A stretch of 64,000 nt of DNA. Origin: Limnomonas spitsbergensis. Lineage: Eukaryota > Chlorophyta > Chlorophyceae > Chlamydomonadales. The notes under the pieces are model-generated. The model was not told the origin of the DNA. It was given only the letters and a program-made list of their open reading frames with translations, and searched no databases. Shown one piece after another: positions 35,347-48,352 of this stretch (its first letter is position 1; each line of letters starts with the position of its first letter). The stretch spans positions 3,600,001 through 3,664,000 of the forward strand of contig JAYJMM010000120.1 in assembly GCA_037349105.1 (NCBI GenBank), in the 5' to 3' direction. The translations under genes and the position numbers were made by a program.

Positions 35347-38300
35347 TTATGCCCGCAACCGGGAGGTGTACTCCTTGACCCTTTCAGAGCTAGGCTCCTG
35401 ATCTGGTTTGAGAACCATGCTGAGGGGAACCCTTGGGTGACGACCGTGAGTCAAGTAGAACGGTGTGAACCGGTGACTAGCATGCTCAGAGTCATTGTAA
35501 GCGAACTCGCATGACACGAGGTGCTCATCCCAATCATCTTGATACGGCGACACGTACGCCCGTACCATATCCTCAACAGTTTTGTTAGCGTTCTCCGTCT
35601 GACCATCTGTCTGAGGGTGATTTGCCGTGGACATATTGAGGCGTGTTCCTAGCTGCGACTGCAGCGCTTTCCAAAAATCCGAAGTGAACCGGGGGTCTCT
35701 GTCACTGATGATGGACTGAGGCATGCCGAAACGCCTAAAGATATTGGAACGGAACAACTCAGCAGTGCCCTCTGCTGTTACTTCGACCGACGTGGGAGCT
35801 AGAACTACCAGCTTGGTCATACGATCGACGAATGTACAAATGCTGTCATGCCCGTGTTTCGTGCGGGGGAGACCGGTGATGAAGTCCATTGACCACGATG
35901 CACCAGCCTCGACAGGGATAGGCAAGGGATGTAACAACCCCATCTTTCTTTGATGGCTCGGCTTAATAGCCTGGCACGATGGACATGTACTGCAGTACTT
36001 ATCCACCATATGATGCTGCCTAGGCCAATAGAAGGCGCGTGAGAGACGTTCGTAAGTCTTGTCGCGCCCTAAGTGGCCGGAAAGCGGGGCATCATGAGCC
36101 TCAAACAACAGCTTCTGTCGCAGATCGCACTGCGGCACATACAGCCTGGACCCCTTGTAGAGCAATCCACCTGTCAGCTGGAAATCCTTCCACGAGCCCT
36201 TCTCTACAGCCTTGAGAGTGCGCTGGTACTCCGGATCAGATATCAATGCGGTGCGAACATGCTGGAAGAGATCGTCATCTGCTTTCAACCACGTTAATGC
36301 GTTCACCGTGTAGTCCGGACGACGGGACAATGCGTCGGCTACAATGTTCTCTTTGCCAGGACGGTGGACAATGTCGAAATCAAACTCAGCCAATGTGCTC
36401 ATCCAGTTCATCTGTCTGTGGTTGAGTGTTGGTTTTGTCTGAATGAACTTCGTCGCCCAGTTATCCGTGACAATGACGAACTTCTTCCCCCTAAGATGGA
36501 AACCCCACTTCTTGAGCGCATGTATGACAGCAAGCAACTCTTTGTCGTGGTTCTCATAACGCGTCTCCGCATCAATCATCTTTCTGCTTTCGTATGCGAC
36601 GACGCGCAAATCCATCCCCTCGCCTTGGGTTAGGACTGCACCGACGGCGAAACCGGACGAATCGCAGGTGACTACAAATGGCTGTGTATAGTCCGGGGGA
36701 GCTAGAATAGGGGCGTGGGTAAGGGCATGTTTCAGTAGCTTAAACGATGCCTCTTCTGCTGGACCCCACGCCCATTTGACGTTGCCTGTGAGTGCGGATA
36801 GCGGGGCTGCTATCATGGAGAAGTCCTTGACGAACCGTCGGTAGAACTCTGCCAAGCCTTTGAACTGTAGTATGTCCTTTACATTCTTAGGTGTCGGCCA
36901 CTCTGCGAAAGCACGAATCTTTTCAGGGTCCACTTCAATGCCAGTCCGAATGCCGTTGGAGCTGACATAGTGGCCGAGAAACTTGATCCGGCGTCTCCCG
37001 AACTCACACTTGTGCGGCCGAGCATACAGCTTGTGCTCCCGTAGTAGTGCGAGGACGGTCTCAATGTGTACTAAGTGTTCCTCCTCATTCTTAGACCATA
37101 TGATTAGGTCATCCAAGTAGCAGGTCACGAAGACGTCGAGGTGCGGGCGGAGGACATCCATGATCAAGCGCTGGAAGGTGGCCGGGGCGTTACATAATCC
37201 GAGTGGCATAACCCGCCATTCAAATAACCCATAGCGGCACCGGAACGCTGTCATGTGTGCACTATCTTCTGCCATCCGAACTTGATGATACGCTCCTGCC
37301 AGGTCGATCTTGCTAAAGATAGTAGCGCCGTGCAATCTATCAAGCAAATCATGAATCGGGGGCAAGGGGTATGCGTTCTTGACGGTAGCAGAGTTCAGTG
37401 CCCGGTAGTCAAGACAGAACCGAAGTTTAGTCTCACCCGGCCTCTTAACCATAAGCACTGGAGATGCAAACTGAGAAGAACTAGGCACGATGTAACCCCT
37501 GTCAAGGAAATCGGCGAGTTGCGTTCTCAATTCTCCGAGCTCGTCTTGGCCCATGCGCCCCATGGGTCGTTGTGGGACAGGAATGCCCGGTATGCGCTCG
37601 ATTGTGTGATCCACGGTCCGTTCTGGAGGAAATGAAGGTTTCCAGTCAGGATCTGGTGAGATGACATCGCTGTATGAAGTCACTTTCTGATTCAAGCGTT
37701 CTTGCCAGCCTGTTGGGAGTGGGAGACCTTCCTCGGGAACTTTGACAGGGTCCCCGGGTGTGTTCTCCAATACCTCCTTTAGAGATATGAGAAACACGTC
37801 ATCACCTCTCTTCACAGCTTGCTTTAGCTCTAAAGCGGACATCGTCAAGCTAGCTACATGCGCTCCTTTTGTATCGGACGCGGCGTGATAGCGGTGTATG
37901 CGACCAAGATGCTTGACTGTCATGGTGCGTTTCTTCCAGTCGATGGCTGGATTCATGCGTTGCAGCCACGGAATTCCCAAAACTACGTCGAACTTTGGTA
38001 GGTCTAGGACATGAAAGGAATCTACGTCTCGAAACCCGTCAAGTCTGAATCCTAGCCGAAGTGCGGCGCAGCTCTCGAGGGAGCTACCGTCTGCAAGGCG
38101 AACAACGTCACGCTGATCTTTAACGACTGTTTTGAGTCGGAGCTGAGTGACTACCTTGGAGCTCAAAAACAACCCGTTGCGCCCGAGTCAATGAGGGCTT
38201 TAAACTGTTGGCCTTTGATGGTGATGTCAAACATAAGAACGTTAGGATCCTCGTGTTTGGCTTTCATTTTGAGCTTCTTGAAGACTAGTGGTGGAGGTTC

Positions 38301-38460
38301 CGGCCTTGGAGGAGGCACTAGTTTGGCTTTAGGTACCTGTGGAACGAACCGCTTTTTCTCCCTGGGAGGCGTCTCTGTCGCCGTGGGGGATGCCTTCCCC
38401 CCTGCAGATCTACCAACGGCCCACCTGGGCCTTGCGCTGGCCGTTTCCCGGCCTCTGCTG
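35347..38460 (-). CDS. pol: pol: protease, reverse transcriptase, RNase H, integrase
   Basis: The protease starts in a different frame (FKALIDSGATG, active-site DSG near 38190) and passes into the main frame at a five-T tract at 38165-38169, just before a TGA. The main frame (941 codons, from 38172) has RT motifs FSKIDLAGAYHQV (D290) and CYLDDLI (352-355), RNase H residues D504, E545, D570, D613, and integrase with H693, H700, C730, C733 and the catalytic D763, D824, E860 (D35E spacing). All catalytic residues are present. The frame ends at TAA 35349-35347, before the integrase C-terminus. The gag frame equals the pol frame, so the protease lies in a shifted segment bounded by two compensating single-base changes. 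Confidence 0.92.
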
Positions 38461-39429
38461 GGGAGGGTGCGTGCGGCACTGGCTGTGAGTGTGACCTGGA
38501 AGGCCACAACCGAAGCACAATCCACCTTCCCTACGGCGAACCCTTTCCTGACGTTCGGCAGCCGTGGGTGCGGGGCCACCTTGTTGGGGGGGGTAACTTT
38601 GCTGGGGGGGGTAGCCCTGGCGTGGTTGCTGGGGGGGGTAGCCCTGCTGGCGTTGCTGGGGGTAGGCTTGCTGAGCAGGGCCATGTTGGTGATGAAGAGC
38701 CCCGAAGTCCATCGGAGCAACACCGTTATGGCCCGGGTTGTGACTTTGACCACCGCCTGTGCCCTGTCTGCCCTGGAATTCCCACCCGTTCTGGACGTGA
38801 ATGTTCTCAAGCCGTTCAACTAACTCGAGGGTCTCGTACAGTGTGCTTGGGCGCCTGGTAGCTACTTCCACCTTGAGCTGGGGAGTGAGCCCTTCTTTGT
38901 ACAGGAATGCTAGGTCCTTTTCCTCAACGTCCCCAACCGCTGTCATGAGTTGCAAGAAACGGTCTGTGTACTTCTGGACGGAGTCTTTGCCCTGAGACAG
39001 ACGTAACAACGCAGCCTTAGCTATGTCATACTTGTTTGCCGCCTAGAATTGCTGTTTTAAGCCCTTTTTGAAATCCTCCCAGGTTGTGATCCGGTTAAGG
39101 CCTGAGAGCCGGCGGCGAGCAAAGAACCATGACGCTGCGTGTTCAATCAGGGCCTGTCCAGCAAACATGATCTTTTGCTCATCAAGCGTTACAGCTGCAA
39201 GTTCAAACAATTGCTCACACTGGAACAACCACGCATCAACATCCTCAGACTTGTTTCTGATACCAGCAAACGGATGCAATGTTTGAAGTTTCAAGAGGGA
39301 TGGCAACCGTCCAGAATGGGATACGTTAGCAGAAGGAGCAGGAACTTCCAAGCTAGCTAATTTTGCACTCAAGGCCTGAACTTGCTGCATGAGCCACTCT
39401 ACTTGCGATATACCCTCGCTACCAGCCAT
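38410..39429 (-). pseudogene. gag: gag, interrupted by an in-frame TAG
   Basis: ATG at 39429 starts MAGSEGISQVEWLMQQVQAL, then a Ty3-type gag core (WLFQCEQLFELA, ASWFFARR). The frame stops at TAG 39045-39043 after LKQQF and continues in the same frame through LLRLSQGKDSVQKYTDRF, a Gln/Pro-rich region of QQGYPP repeats, and a CCHC knuckle (CFGCGLPGHTHSQC, about 38523-38480). The TAG probably replaced CAG. Gag forms the virus-like particle and the knuckle binds RNA. The frame ends at 38410 and the protease region continues in another frame. Confidence 0.85.
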
Positions 39430-40030
39430 AGCTTAGAATCTAGGGGTGGTAGCCTGGGTAGAAGCTATGCATGCCAGCCGGAGCGTGTGAACCGTGCGCG
39501 CCGTGTACGAGCAAGTCGGCAGCGAAACAACTCAGGCGATGTCGTACTAGGATGAGTCACACACTGAGATAACGCAGCTTCCATGCGAGAAGTTCACTGC
39601 GAAATTCTACAGTTGCGCAAATACCTAAGGGGTGAGGTACGACTGTCGCTGAAGGTCGCAGGTAAGCAAATCAGCGAGACCGGGTGTCAAGCAAATTTGT
39701 AAACGAGTACCACTATTCTGGAACTAAGGTCGCAGGTAAGGGATTCAGCGAGACCGGGTGTCAAGCTTGTCCTCAAACGAGTACCGATGACACTAGACGG
39801 AAATGTGGTCGCAGGCCAGAAATCAGCAAGACCGTGTGTCAGACTGATTAACAGGCGAGTACCTTGCATAAGTAAGCAACAAAAGCGAAAGCGCAGGCTC
39901 AGGGACTGCCGTGCCGCGAAGGTACAAGCCAATTTGAGTTGGCGAGTATTAGGGCAGTGACACGACGGAACGCAGGCAGTGCGTGATAGGTCCGCACCAA
40001 TTGTCAGGAATGACAATTCAGGATCAATCA

Positions 40031-40045
40031 GGCAATCTGAAACCA
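40031..40045 (-). other. primer-binding site
   Basis: TGGTTTCAGATTGCC starts two bases inside the 5' LTR. TGG start and TTTCAGA similarity suggest an initiator-Met-type tRNA primer. Confidence 0.65.
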
Positions 40046-40047
40046 AT

Positions 40048-40530
40048 TGTAACAGGAGCCACGCTTACTTATCAGCGAGAGCTTCAAGTGAAAGGAACCG
40101 GGGAGAGCTTCTGAGTCGGGGAGTCCGGAGAGGGGGCGATCGCTTGCTTGTTACAAAGACGGACGGCGGTCCAACAGAGGAATCCAAATCAATTCCAAGT
40201 ATGATCTAACTGGGCACAGAAAGCCACAGTATAAGAAGGCCATGGCAGGCCTTTTAAACAGTCATGTCAGATTCGGATAAGAAAGGAATAAAGCTAGCAT
40301 GCCGGCTGGAAGCTACTACATAGAGTGAAGCGTAGCTACCAGCACTTGGCGTAATAGAGTGAAGCAAAGCTACCATTCGTAAACTGTCAATACTATGTTC
40401 GTCAGAGAAACGCTTCAGTCCGTGTAGAGTAATACACGACTAGCAATAATATTAGCATGGCATGCATGGAGATGATAACTATGCATGTGACAACATTCAG
40501 CTCCGTTCCCATGCTGTCAGCTCTGTTACA
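40048..40530 (-). repeat. 5' LTR of the chromovirus
   Basis: 483 bp, TGTAACA...TGTTACA ends. It should contain the promoter for the minus-strand transcript. Confidence 0.97.
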
Positions 40531-40535
40531 GCTGC

Positions 40536-41164
40536 AGTGGCGAGTCTGCATGGTGGTAGGCGGCAGAGGAAAAAATGAAACGTGACCGAAATCCTTTGGA
40601 TGGAATCAGGCAATTGTTCTGAGGATTGGAAACGAGAATCAGGAAAATAATGATTTCAAGCGCAATGACTGATCCAAGGGTGGGTAGCCCACAATATAAG
40701 AATGTGTGATGCTTGCGAATTGGAGTGCAACACAATAGCCACCGTACTATGCAGCCTACCTAGCAGGGCGGGTGGATGCAACTTGGTTGTAGCGTTACGT
40801 GTAGGAGAAAGCACAGGGTCACGTGTGTGTGTTTCAATTTAAAGAATCGTTAGCCAAGAACCACGTTTAGAAGCGCGCCTGAGCGCTCTTTCGATCGAAT
40901 TCAATGTATCTTCCACGATGTACAACAGCAGCAGCAGATAGGTAAGTCTGACAAAAACTCAACACCGTACGTATCTGACATTCAAACTCAAATACCGTAC
41001 ATTACCAGATTTCTCAGCATCCGCTCGAGACTTGAGAGTCTCACTTGAACTACCAAGCAAAGTAGAGATATGTCGAGATACCCCGAGTTATGTCGAGGTG
41101 CCCCGAGAAATGACGACACATCCCGAAATCGTTTGTCAATTGTCAAGGTATGACGAAGAGATCC
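40536..41164. other. no gene seen
   Basis: Single-copy DNA between the LTR element and the satellite. The left copy of this target site lies just before 34239. Confidence 0.5.
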
Positions 41165-44100
41165 CAACGTCCCAATGCTGCACATTGCTTTGCCTATACT
41201 GGCACCCTAGTAGCATCCCCAAGTTGCACATTGAACAACCAATACGTTCCCGGTAGCGTCCCAATGCTGCACATTGCACTGCAAGTACTTCACCGGTAAC
41301 GTCCCAATGATGCACATTGCACTGTCCATACTGCCCCAATGCTGCACATTGCACTGCCAGTACTGCCCCGGCAGCGTCCAAATGCTGCACATTGCACTAC
41401 CAATACTGACACGGTAGCGTCCAAATGCTGGAAATTGCACTGCAAATACTGCCCCGGTAGCGTTTGAATGCTGCAAATTACACTACCAATACTGCCAAGG
41501 TAGCGTCCCAATGCTTCACATTGAACTGTCAATAATGGCATCCCAGTAGCGCCCCATTGATGCACATTGCACTGCCAATACTGGCATCCCAGTAGCGTCC
41601 CAATGATGCACATTGCACTGCCAATACTATTCCGGTAGCGTCCCAATGCTGCACATTGCACTGCCAAACATCTCCCGGTAGCGTCCCAATGCTGCACATT
41701 GTGGGCCAATACTGCCCCGGTAGCGTCCCAATGCTCAAATTGCACTGCTAATACTGGCATCCTGGTAGCGTCCCAATGTTGCGCATTGCACTGCCAATAC
41801 TACCCCGGTAGCATCCCGATGCTGCACATTGTGGGGCCAATACTGCCCCGTTAGCGTCCCAATGCTGAAATTGCACTGCTCATACTAGCATCCCGGTAGC
41901 GTCCCAATGTTGCGCATTGCACTGCCAATACTACCCCAGGTAGCATCCCAATGCTGCACATTCCACTGCCAATCCAATACTGCCACTGTAGCGCCCCAAT
42001 GCTGCAAATTGCAGTGCCAGTACTGCCCCGGTAGCGTCCCAATGTTGCACAATGTACTGCCATTACTGACCCGGTAGCCTCCCAATGTTGCACATTGCAC
42101 TGCCCATATTGCCCGGTAGCGTCCCAATGTTGCACGTTGCACTGCGAGTACTGCCCCGGTAGCGTCCCAATGTTGCATATTGCACTGCCAATACTGCCTC
42201 GGTAGCGTCCCAATGCTGCACTTTGCTCGGCCAATACTGGCTCCCTAGTTGCGTCCCAATGTCGCACATTGCACTGCAAGTACCCCGATATCGTCCCACT
42301 GCTGCACATTGCACTGCCAGGACTACAACGGTAGCCTACCAATGATGCACATTGCACTGCCAATATTGGCACCCCAAAAGCGTCCAATGTTGCACATTGC
42401 TCTGCCTATATTGTTCAGGTAGCATCCCAATCTTGCACATTGCACTGCCAAAACTGGCACCCAGGTAGCGTCCCAACGCTGCACATTGCACTGCCAAACA
42501 TCTCCCGGTAGCGTCCCAATGCTGCACATTGTGGGGCCAATACTGCCCCGGTAGCGTCCCAATGATGAAATTGCACTGCTAATACTGGCATCCCGGTAGG
42601 TCCCAATGTTGCGCATTACACTGCCAATATCACCCGGTAGCATCCCAATGTTGTACATTGCACTGCAAAAACTCTCCCGGTAACGTCTTAATGCTGTACA
42701 TTGCACTCCTATTACTACCGCTAGAGCGTCTTCATGTTGCACATTGCACTGCCAATACTACCCCTGGTAGCGTCCCAATGCTGCACATTGCACTGCCAAT
42801 CCAATACTTGCATTGTAGCGTCCCAATGCTGCAAATTGCACTGCCAGTACTAGTTCCCTAGTTGCGTCCCAATGTCGCACATTGTACTGCCATTACTGCC
42901 CCGGTAGCGTCCCAATGCTGCACATTGCACTGCCAATACTAGCTCCCTAGTTGCGTCCCAATGTCGCACATTGCACTGCAAGTACCCCGATATCGTCCCA
43001 CTGCTGCACATTGCACTGCCAGGACTACAACGGTAGCCTACCAATGATGCACATTGCACTGCCAATACTGGCACCCCAAAAGCGTCCAATGTTGCACATT
43101 GCTCTGCCTATATTGTTCAGGTAGCATCCCAATCTTGCACATTGCACTGCCAAAACTGGCACCTAGGTAGCGTCCCAACGCTGCACATTGCACTGCCAAA
43201 CATCTCCCGGTAGCGTCCCAATGCTGCACATTGTGGGGCCAATACTGCCCCGGTAGCGTCCCAATGATGAAATTGCACTGATAATACTGGCATCCCGGTA
43301 TACCCTAATGTTGCGCATTACACTGCCAATATCACCCGGTAGCATCCCAATGTTGTACATTGCACTGCAAAAACTCTCCCGGTAACGTCTTAATGCTGTA
43401 CATTGCACTCCTCATACTACCGCTAGAGCGTCTTCATGTTGCACATTGCACTGCCAATACTACCCCTGGTAGCGTCCCAATGCTGCACATTGCACTGCCA
43501 ATCCAATACTGTCACTGTAGCGTCCCAATGTTGCAAATTGCACTGCCAGTACTACCCCGGTAGCGTCCCAATGTTGCACATTGTACTGCCATTACTGCCC
43601 CGGTAGCGTCCCAATGCTGCACATTGCACTGCCAATACTAGCTCCCTAGTTGCGTCCCAATGTCGCACATTGCACTGCCAGTATTACCCCGATATCGTCC
43701 CAATGTTGCACATTGCACTGCCAGGACTACACCGGTAGCCTACCAATGATGCACATTGCACTGCCAATACTGGCACCCCAAAAGCGTCCAATGCTGCACA
43801 ATGCTCTGCCTATATTGTTCAGGTAGCATCACAATGTTGCACATTGCACTGCCAATCCTGCCCCGGTAGCGTCCCAATTCTGCACATTGCACTGCCATAC
43901 TGACATCCTGGTAGCGTCCCAATGCTGCACATTGGACTGCTAGTACTGCCCCGGTAGCGTCTTAATGATGCACATTGCACGACCATCTGCCCCGGCAGTG
44001 TCCAAATGCTGCACAATGCACTGCCAAAACTGCCAGGAAGCGTCCCAATGCGACAAAAGTGAACATTGCACTGCCAATATTGCCCCGGTAGCGTCCTTAT

Positions 44101-46545
44101 GCGGCACATTGCATTGCCAATGCTGCCCCGGTATCTTCACAATGCCCCACATTGCACACCCAATACTGCCCCGGTAGCGTCCCAACGTTGCACATTGCCC
44201 TGCTTAAACTGGCCCGGTAGCGTCCCAATGCTGCACAATGCACTGCCGATACTGTCCCCCGGTAGCGTCCCAATGCTGCACATTGCTTTGCATATACTGG
44301 CACCATGGTAGCATCCCAAAGCTGCATATTGAACAGCCAATATGTTCCCGGTAGCGTCCCAATGCTGCACATTACACTGCCAGTACAACCCCACGTTAGT
44401 GTCACAATGCTGCACATTGCACTGCAAAGACTGCACCAGTAGCATCGCAAAGCTGCACATTGCGATGCCAATACTACCCCTCTTGCGTCCAAATGCTGCA
44501 CATTGCACTGCCTCTACTGTCTTGGTTGTATCCCAATGTTGCGCATTGCACTGCCAATACTGGCACGGTATCATTACAATGCATCACATTGCACTGGCAA
44601 CACTACCCCGGTAGAATCCCAATGCTGGAAATTGCACTACCAATACTGCCTCGGTATCGTCCCAATACTGAACATGACACTGCCAATACTGCCACGGTAG
44701 CGTCCTAATGCTGCAAATTGCACTGCCTGTATTGCCCCGGTAGCGTCCCTATGATGCACATTGCACTGCCAATACTAGCACCCCAGATGCGTCCCACTGC
44801 TGCACAGTACACTGCCAATACTGGCACTTCGTTAGCATCCCAATGCTGCACATTGCACTGCCAATACTACCCTAGTAGCGTCACAATGTTGCACATTGCA
44901 CTGCCAATATTGCCCCGTTAGCGCCCCAATGCTGCACATTGCTCTGCTAGTACTGCACCGATAACGTCCCAATGATGTACATTTCACTGCCCATACTGCC
45001 CCGGTTGTATCCCAATGTTGCACATTGCACTGCCAATACTACCCCGGTAGTGTCCCAATGTTGCGCATTGCCCTGCAAGTAAAGCCCCGGTAGTGTCACA
45101 ATGCTGCACATTGCACTGCCAAGACTTCACAAGTAGCATTGCAATACTGCACATTGCGATGCCAATTCTGCTAGGGTAGCGTCCTAATGCTGCAAATTTC
45201 ACTGCTTGTATTGCCCCGGTAGCGTCCCAATGTTGCACATTGCACTGCCAATACTAGCACCCTAGATGCGTCCCACTGCTGCACAATACACTGTCAATAC
45301 TGGCACTTTGGTAGCATCCCAATGCTGCACATTGCACTGCCAATACTACCCTAGTAGCGTCACAATGCTGCACATTGCACTGCCAATACTGCCTTGTTAG
45401 CGTCCCAATGTTGCGCAATGCACGACCAATACAGCCCAGGTAGCATCCCAACGCTGCACATTGCACGGCGAAGGCTGCCCGGTAGCGTCCAAATGCCGCA
45501 CATGACACTGCCAAACTGGCACCCCGGTAGTGTCCCAATGTTGCACATTCCACTGCCAAACTGTCACCACGGTAGTGTCCCAATGTTGCACATTGCCCTG
45601 CCAAAACAGCCCCGGTAGCGTCTCAATGCTGCACATTGCACTGCCAACACTGCCCTGATAGCATCTCAATGCTAAACATTGCACTGCCAATACTGCCTTG
45701 GTAGCATTCCAGAGTTGCACATTGCATTGCCAATACTGCCCCGGTAGCGTCATAATGCTGCATATTGCACTACCAATACTGCCACGGTAGCGTCCAAATG
45801 CTGGGAATTGCACTGCCAATACTGCTCCGGTAGCGTTTGAATGCTGCAAATTACACTACCAATACTGCCACGGTAGCGTCCCAATGGTTCACATTTAACT
45901 GTTAATAATGGCATACTAGTAGCGTCCCAATGCTGCACATTGCACGTCCAATACTGGCATCCCAATAGCGTCCCAATGCTGCACATTGCACTGCCAATAC
46001 TATTCCGGTAGCGTCCCAACGCTGCAAATTGCACTGCCAAACACCTCCCGGTAGCGTCCCAATGCTGCACATTTTGGGGGCAATACTGCCCCGGTAGCGT
46101 CCCAATGCTGAAATTGTACTGCTAATACTGGCATCCCGGTAGCGTCCCAATGTTGCGCATTGCACTGCCAATACTACCCTGGTGGCATCCCGATGCTGCA
46201 CATTGCGTTGCCAAGATTCTCCCGGAAGCGTCCCAATGCTGCACTTTGCACTGCCAATACTGGCATCCCGGTATACCCTAATGTTGCGCATTACACTGCC
46301 AATACCACCCGGTAGCATCCCAATGCTGCTCATTGCACTGCCAAAACTCTCCCGGTAGCGTCCCAATGTTGCACATTGCACTCCTCATACTACTGCTAGA
46401 GCGTCTTCATGTTTGACATTGCACTGCCGATACTCCCCCATGTAGCGTCCGAATGTTGCACATAGCACAGCCAATCCAATACTGTCACTGTAGCGTCCCA
46501 ATGTTGCAAATTGCATTGCTTGTACTGCCCCGGTAGCGTCCCATG
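41165..46545 (+). repeat. 43-bp satellite block B
   Basis: Units of 43 bp (for example 41341, 41384, 41427, 41470) read GCTGCACATTGCACTGCCA, then ATACTGCCCCGGTAGCGTCC. Longer units insert GGCATCC or similar. Each has the stem CAATG-CTGCA-CATTG. Long ORFs in both directions follow the periodicity and are not genes. About 42160-42860 is repeated at 42862-43562, a 702-bp tandem duplication. The stretch near 44750-44900 recurs at 45230-45380. Confidence 0.95.
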
Positions 46546-48352
46546 GGGCTTGCCCTTGCGTTCTCGTGGGCTCTTGTCATGTTACCTTGTGCATGTGTGA
46601 CTAATTATTTGCAGTGACCGTTCCACCGCCATGATGTCGAATGATCGCCTTTTCGGCCTCCATCTCAGGCCAACGCACATTTAAAAGTAGTTTCCAAACT
46701 AGAACATTAACATAACGAAGGCTTGTGGGCGCGAATGATGGTGTAAGACCGCTTGGAATAATACTCCGCTGGTACATACAAAGCGTAGGTTTTGGTAGAA
46801 TTGTATTGTGTATATGTGGGGAATTTCAAAGGGATGAGAGGGGATGGTCTATATATACATATACAAAATGCATGAGGTGAGGGGGAGAAGAGGGGCCTTA
46901 TGGGTGATGTGTATAGGGCGGGCTTTATGGGTGCATGGACTGTAATCCAACATGTTATCTAATCAGTATGTGTGTAAATTCCCCGTCTACCATCTCCTCA
47001 CTCACCAACATTTACCCGGGCCTGGTGTTGCCGTAGACCCGGACTGTGCCATCTTCGCTCGCTGTGGCAAGCTGGCCGTTGATGTTGAAGGCTACATTCC
47101 AGACACCATTGGTGTACCCCTGTGATTTTTCAATATCAGGTACGCATGGCTCCGTGATAAAGGGCATGCATACTGGATGGTCGATGGGCCATGTGCAACA
47201 TACACTAAAATCCAGGGTTCTAAAATACGGCCGGTTTCTGGAGAAAAAACAACCCGGACAAAAGCTAGAGGGCTCTCCGGCGAAGCCAGAAAAACAAAGA
47301 GGAAGTGTGCATGTTCTCCAGCTGGGTCGTGTTGGGTCGTTTCGTGTTGGAGGCCCTTGAATCTTGTCCAGCTCCTATATTATCTCCAGTCTGATTGTTC
47401 CTTGTTATATATCGCAACTGAAGCTTCGCGTTAGAGATTGATCTCACCGGCGCAACAAAGCTTCCCTCGAATCTGAAAACAAAAACTCTTCACTGACCAC
47501 CTAGACTTGCTTCACCCCGTGGAATGGTTGCAACAACAGTTGCAACCAACCTCTGAAGCCCCTGGTCTAGCTCCTCCTCATTTGATTCCTCATCATCTGT
47601 CCCGTCATCTGACCTCATCTTATCATCAGATGACTCCTCCGCCTCCTCCTCTTTCTCACCGAGCTCTGCTTGCTTAGTGCCCCATCCTAGCATGCTGCTC
47701 CTCTGCTTGCCGCCAACAAACTAACAATGGGCGGGCAGCTACATCCCTGGCTACTAGAGTCATCTGCTGACATGAGCACCGACAAGACTGCATCTCCAAG
47801 ATCCTATGTTCCTTTTTGTATTTGCATCACTGGATCTAGCATGATGAATCGTGTTGAAGCACTAGATGGAACCGGAAGAAAATGGGGCGTGGATTCGAAA
47901 AGGTTCCATTGCCTTGCACGAGGCCTGAGTAGTGAGCTAGCAGCACCTAGAGGTGACCACCGCTTGGACCCTCCATTGCGAGAGAGTATCACATGCATAA
48001 CATCTTTCGCGCATATCCTGACTTGGCTCAAATTTCCGAGGGGTTTACTTGCCTGATTCAACTGCCTAACCTACTTGCCTGAAATACACGCATGATTCCA
48101 CTGAATGATTTACCCGCCTGATACACCGATACTTGCCTGGGTAATTTGCTTAAATTACCCGCATGATTAACCTGCCCGGTTTATTTGCTTAATTTATCTA
48201 CCTGATTAACATGCCTGATCTAATTGTTAATTACATTCCCGCCTGAATTACCTGCTTAATTTATTTACTTCATTTACACTTTGCACTGAGTTTAAGGTTA
48301 AGGGTTTAGGGTTACACATTACACTGTACACATTACACTAACTACTGACATG
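46546..48352. other. unique spacer within the 3917-bp block, copy 1
   Basis: Contains a WD40-type exon on the minus strand (47012-47167), an acidic minus-strand ORF at 47490-47693 (EEEAEESSDDK), a plus-strand ORF 47727-48056 without recognised motifs, and a TTACCTGCNTGATTA-like short-repeat tract at 48060-48280. A telomere-like GGTTAAGGGTTTAGGGTT lies near 48296-48313. Copy 2 is 50463-52269. Confidence 0.7.
47012..47167 (-). pseudogene. WD40-repeat exon fragment, copy 1
   Basis: The frame from ATG 47167 to TAA 47012 includes YTNGVWNVAFNINGQLATAS followed by EDGTVRVYG, a clear single WD40 blade (H/Y-x-x-x-V-W-x-V-A-F, G-x-x-L-A-T-A-S-x-D-x-T-V-R-V). An internal acceptor (AAAATCACAG|GGGTAC) may mark the true exon start at about 47120. 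One blade cannot form a propeller, so this is a captured exon or a gene remnant. Confidence 0.65.

Larger units (their letters stand above)
34244..40530 (-). mobile_element. complete Ty3/gypsy chromovirus LTR retrotransposon, 6287 bp
   Basis: Two 483-bp LTRs in direct orientation flank gag, protease, reverse transcriptase, RNase H, integrase and chromodomain on the minus strand. GCTGC is duplicated at 34239-34243 and 40531-40535. A primer-binding site (TGGTTTCAGATTGCC, 40045-40031) resembling the initiator-Met tRNA type follows the 5' LTR. A purine tract precedes the 3' LTR (34741-34727). The LTRs differ at a single base (C at 34542, T at 40346), which implies very recent insertion. The coding part nevertheless carries in-frame TAG (39043), TAA (35347), TGA (35194) and two frame changes. 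Confidence 0.97.

Noticed and set aside
38191..38823. Plus-strand 210-codon ORF over gag/protease
   Set aside because: Antisense shadow of the retrotransposon gag and protease region.
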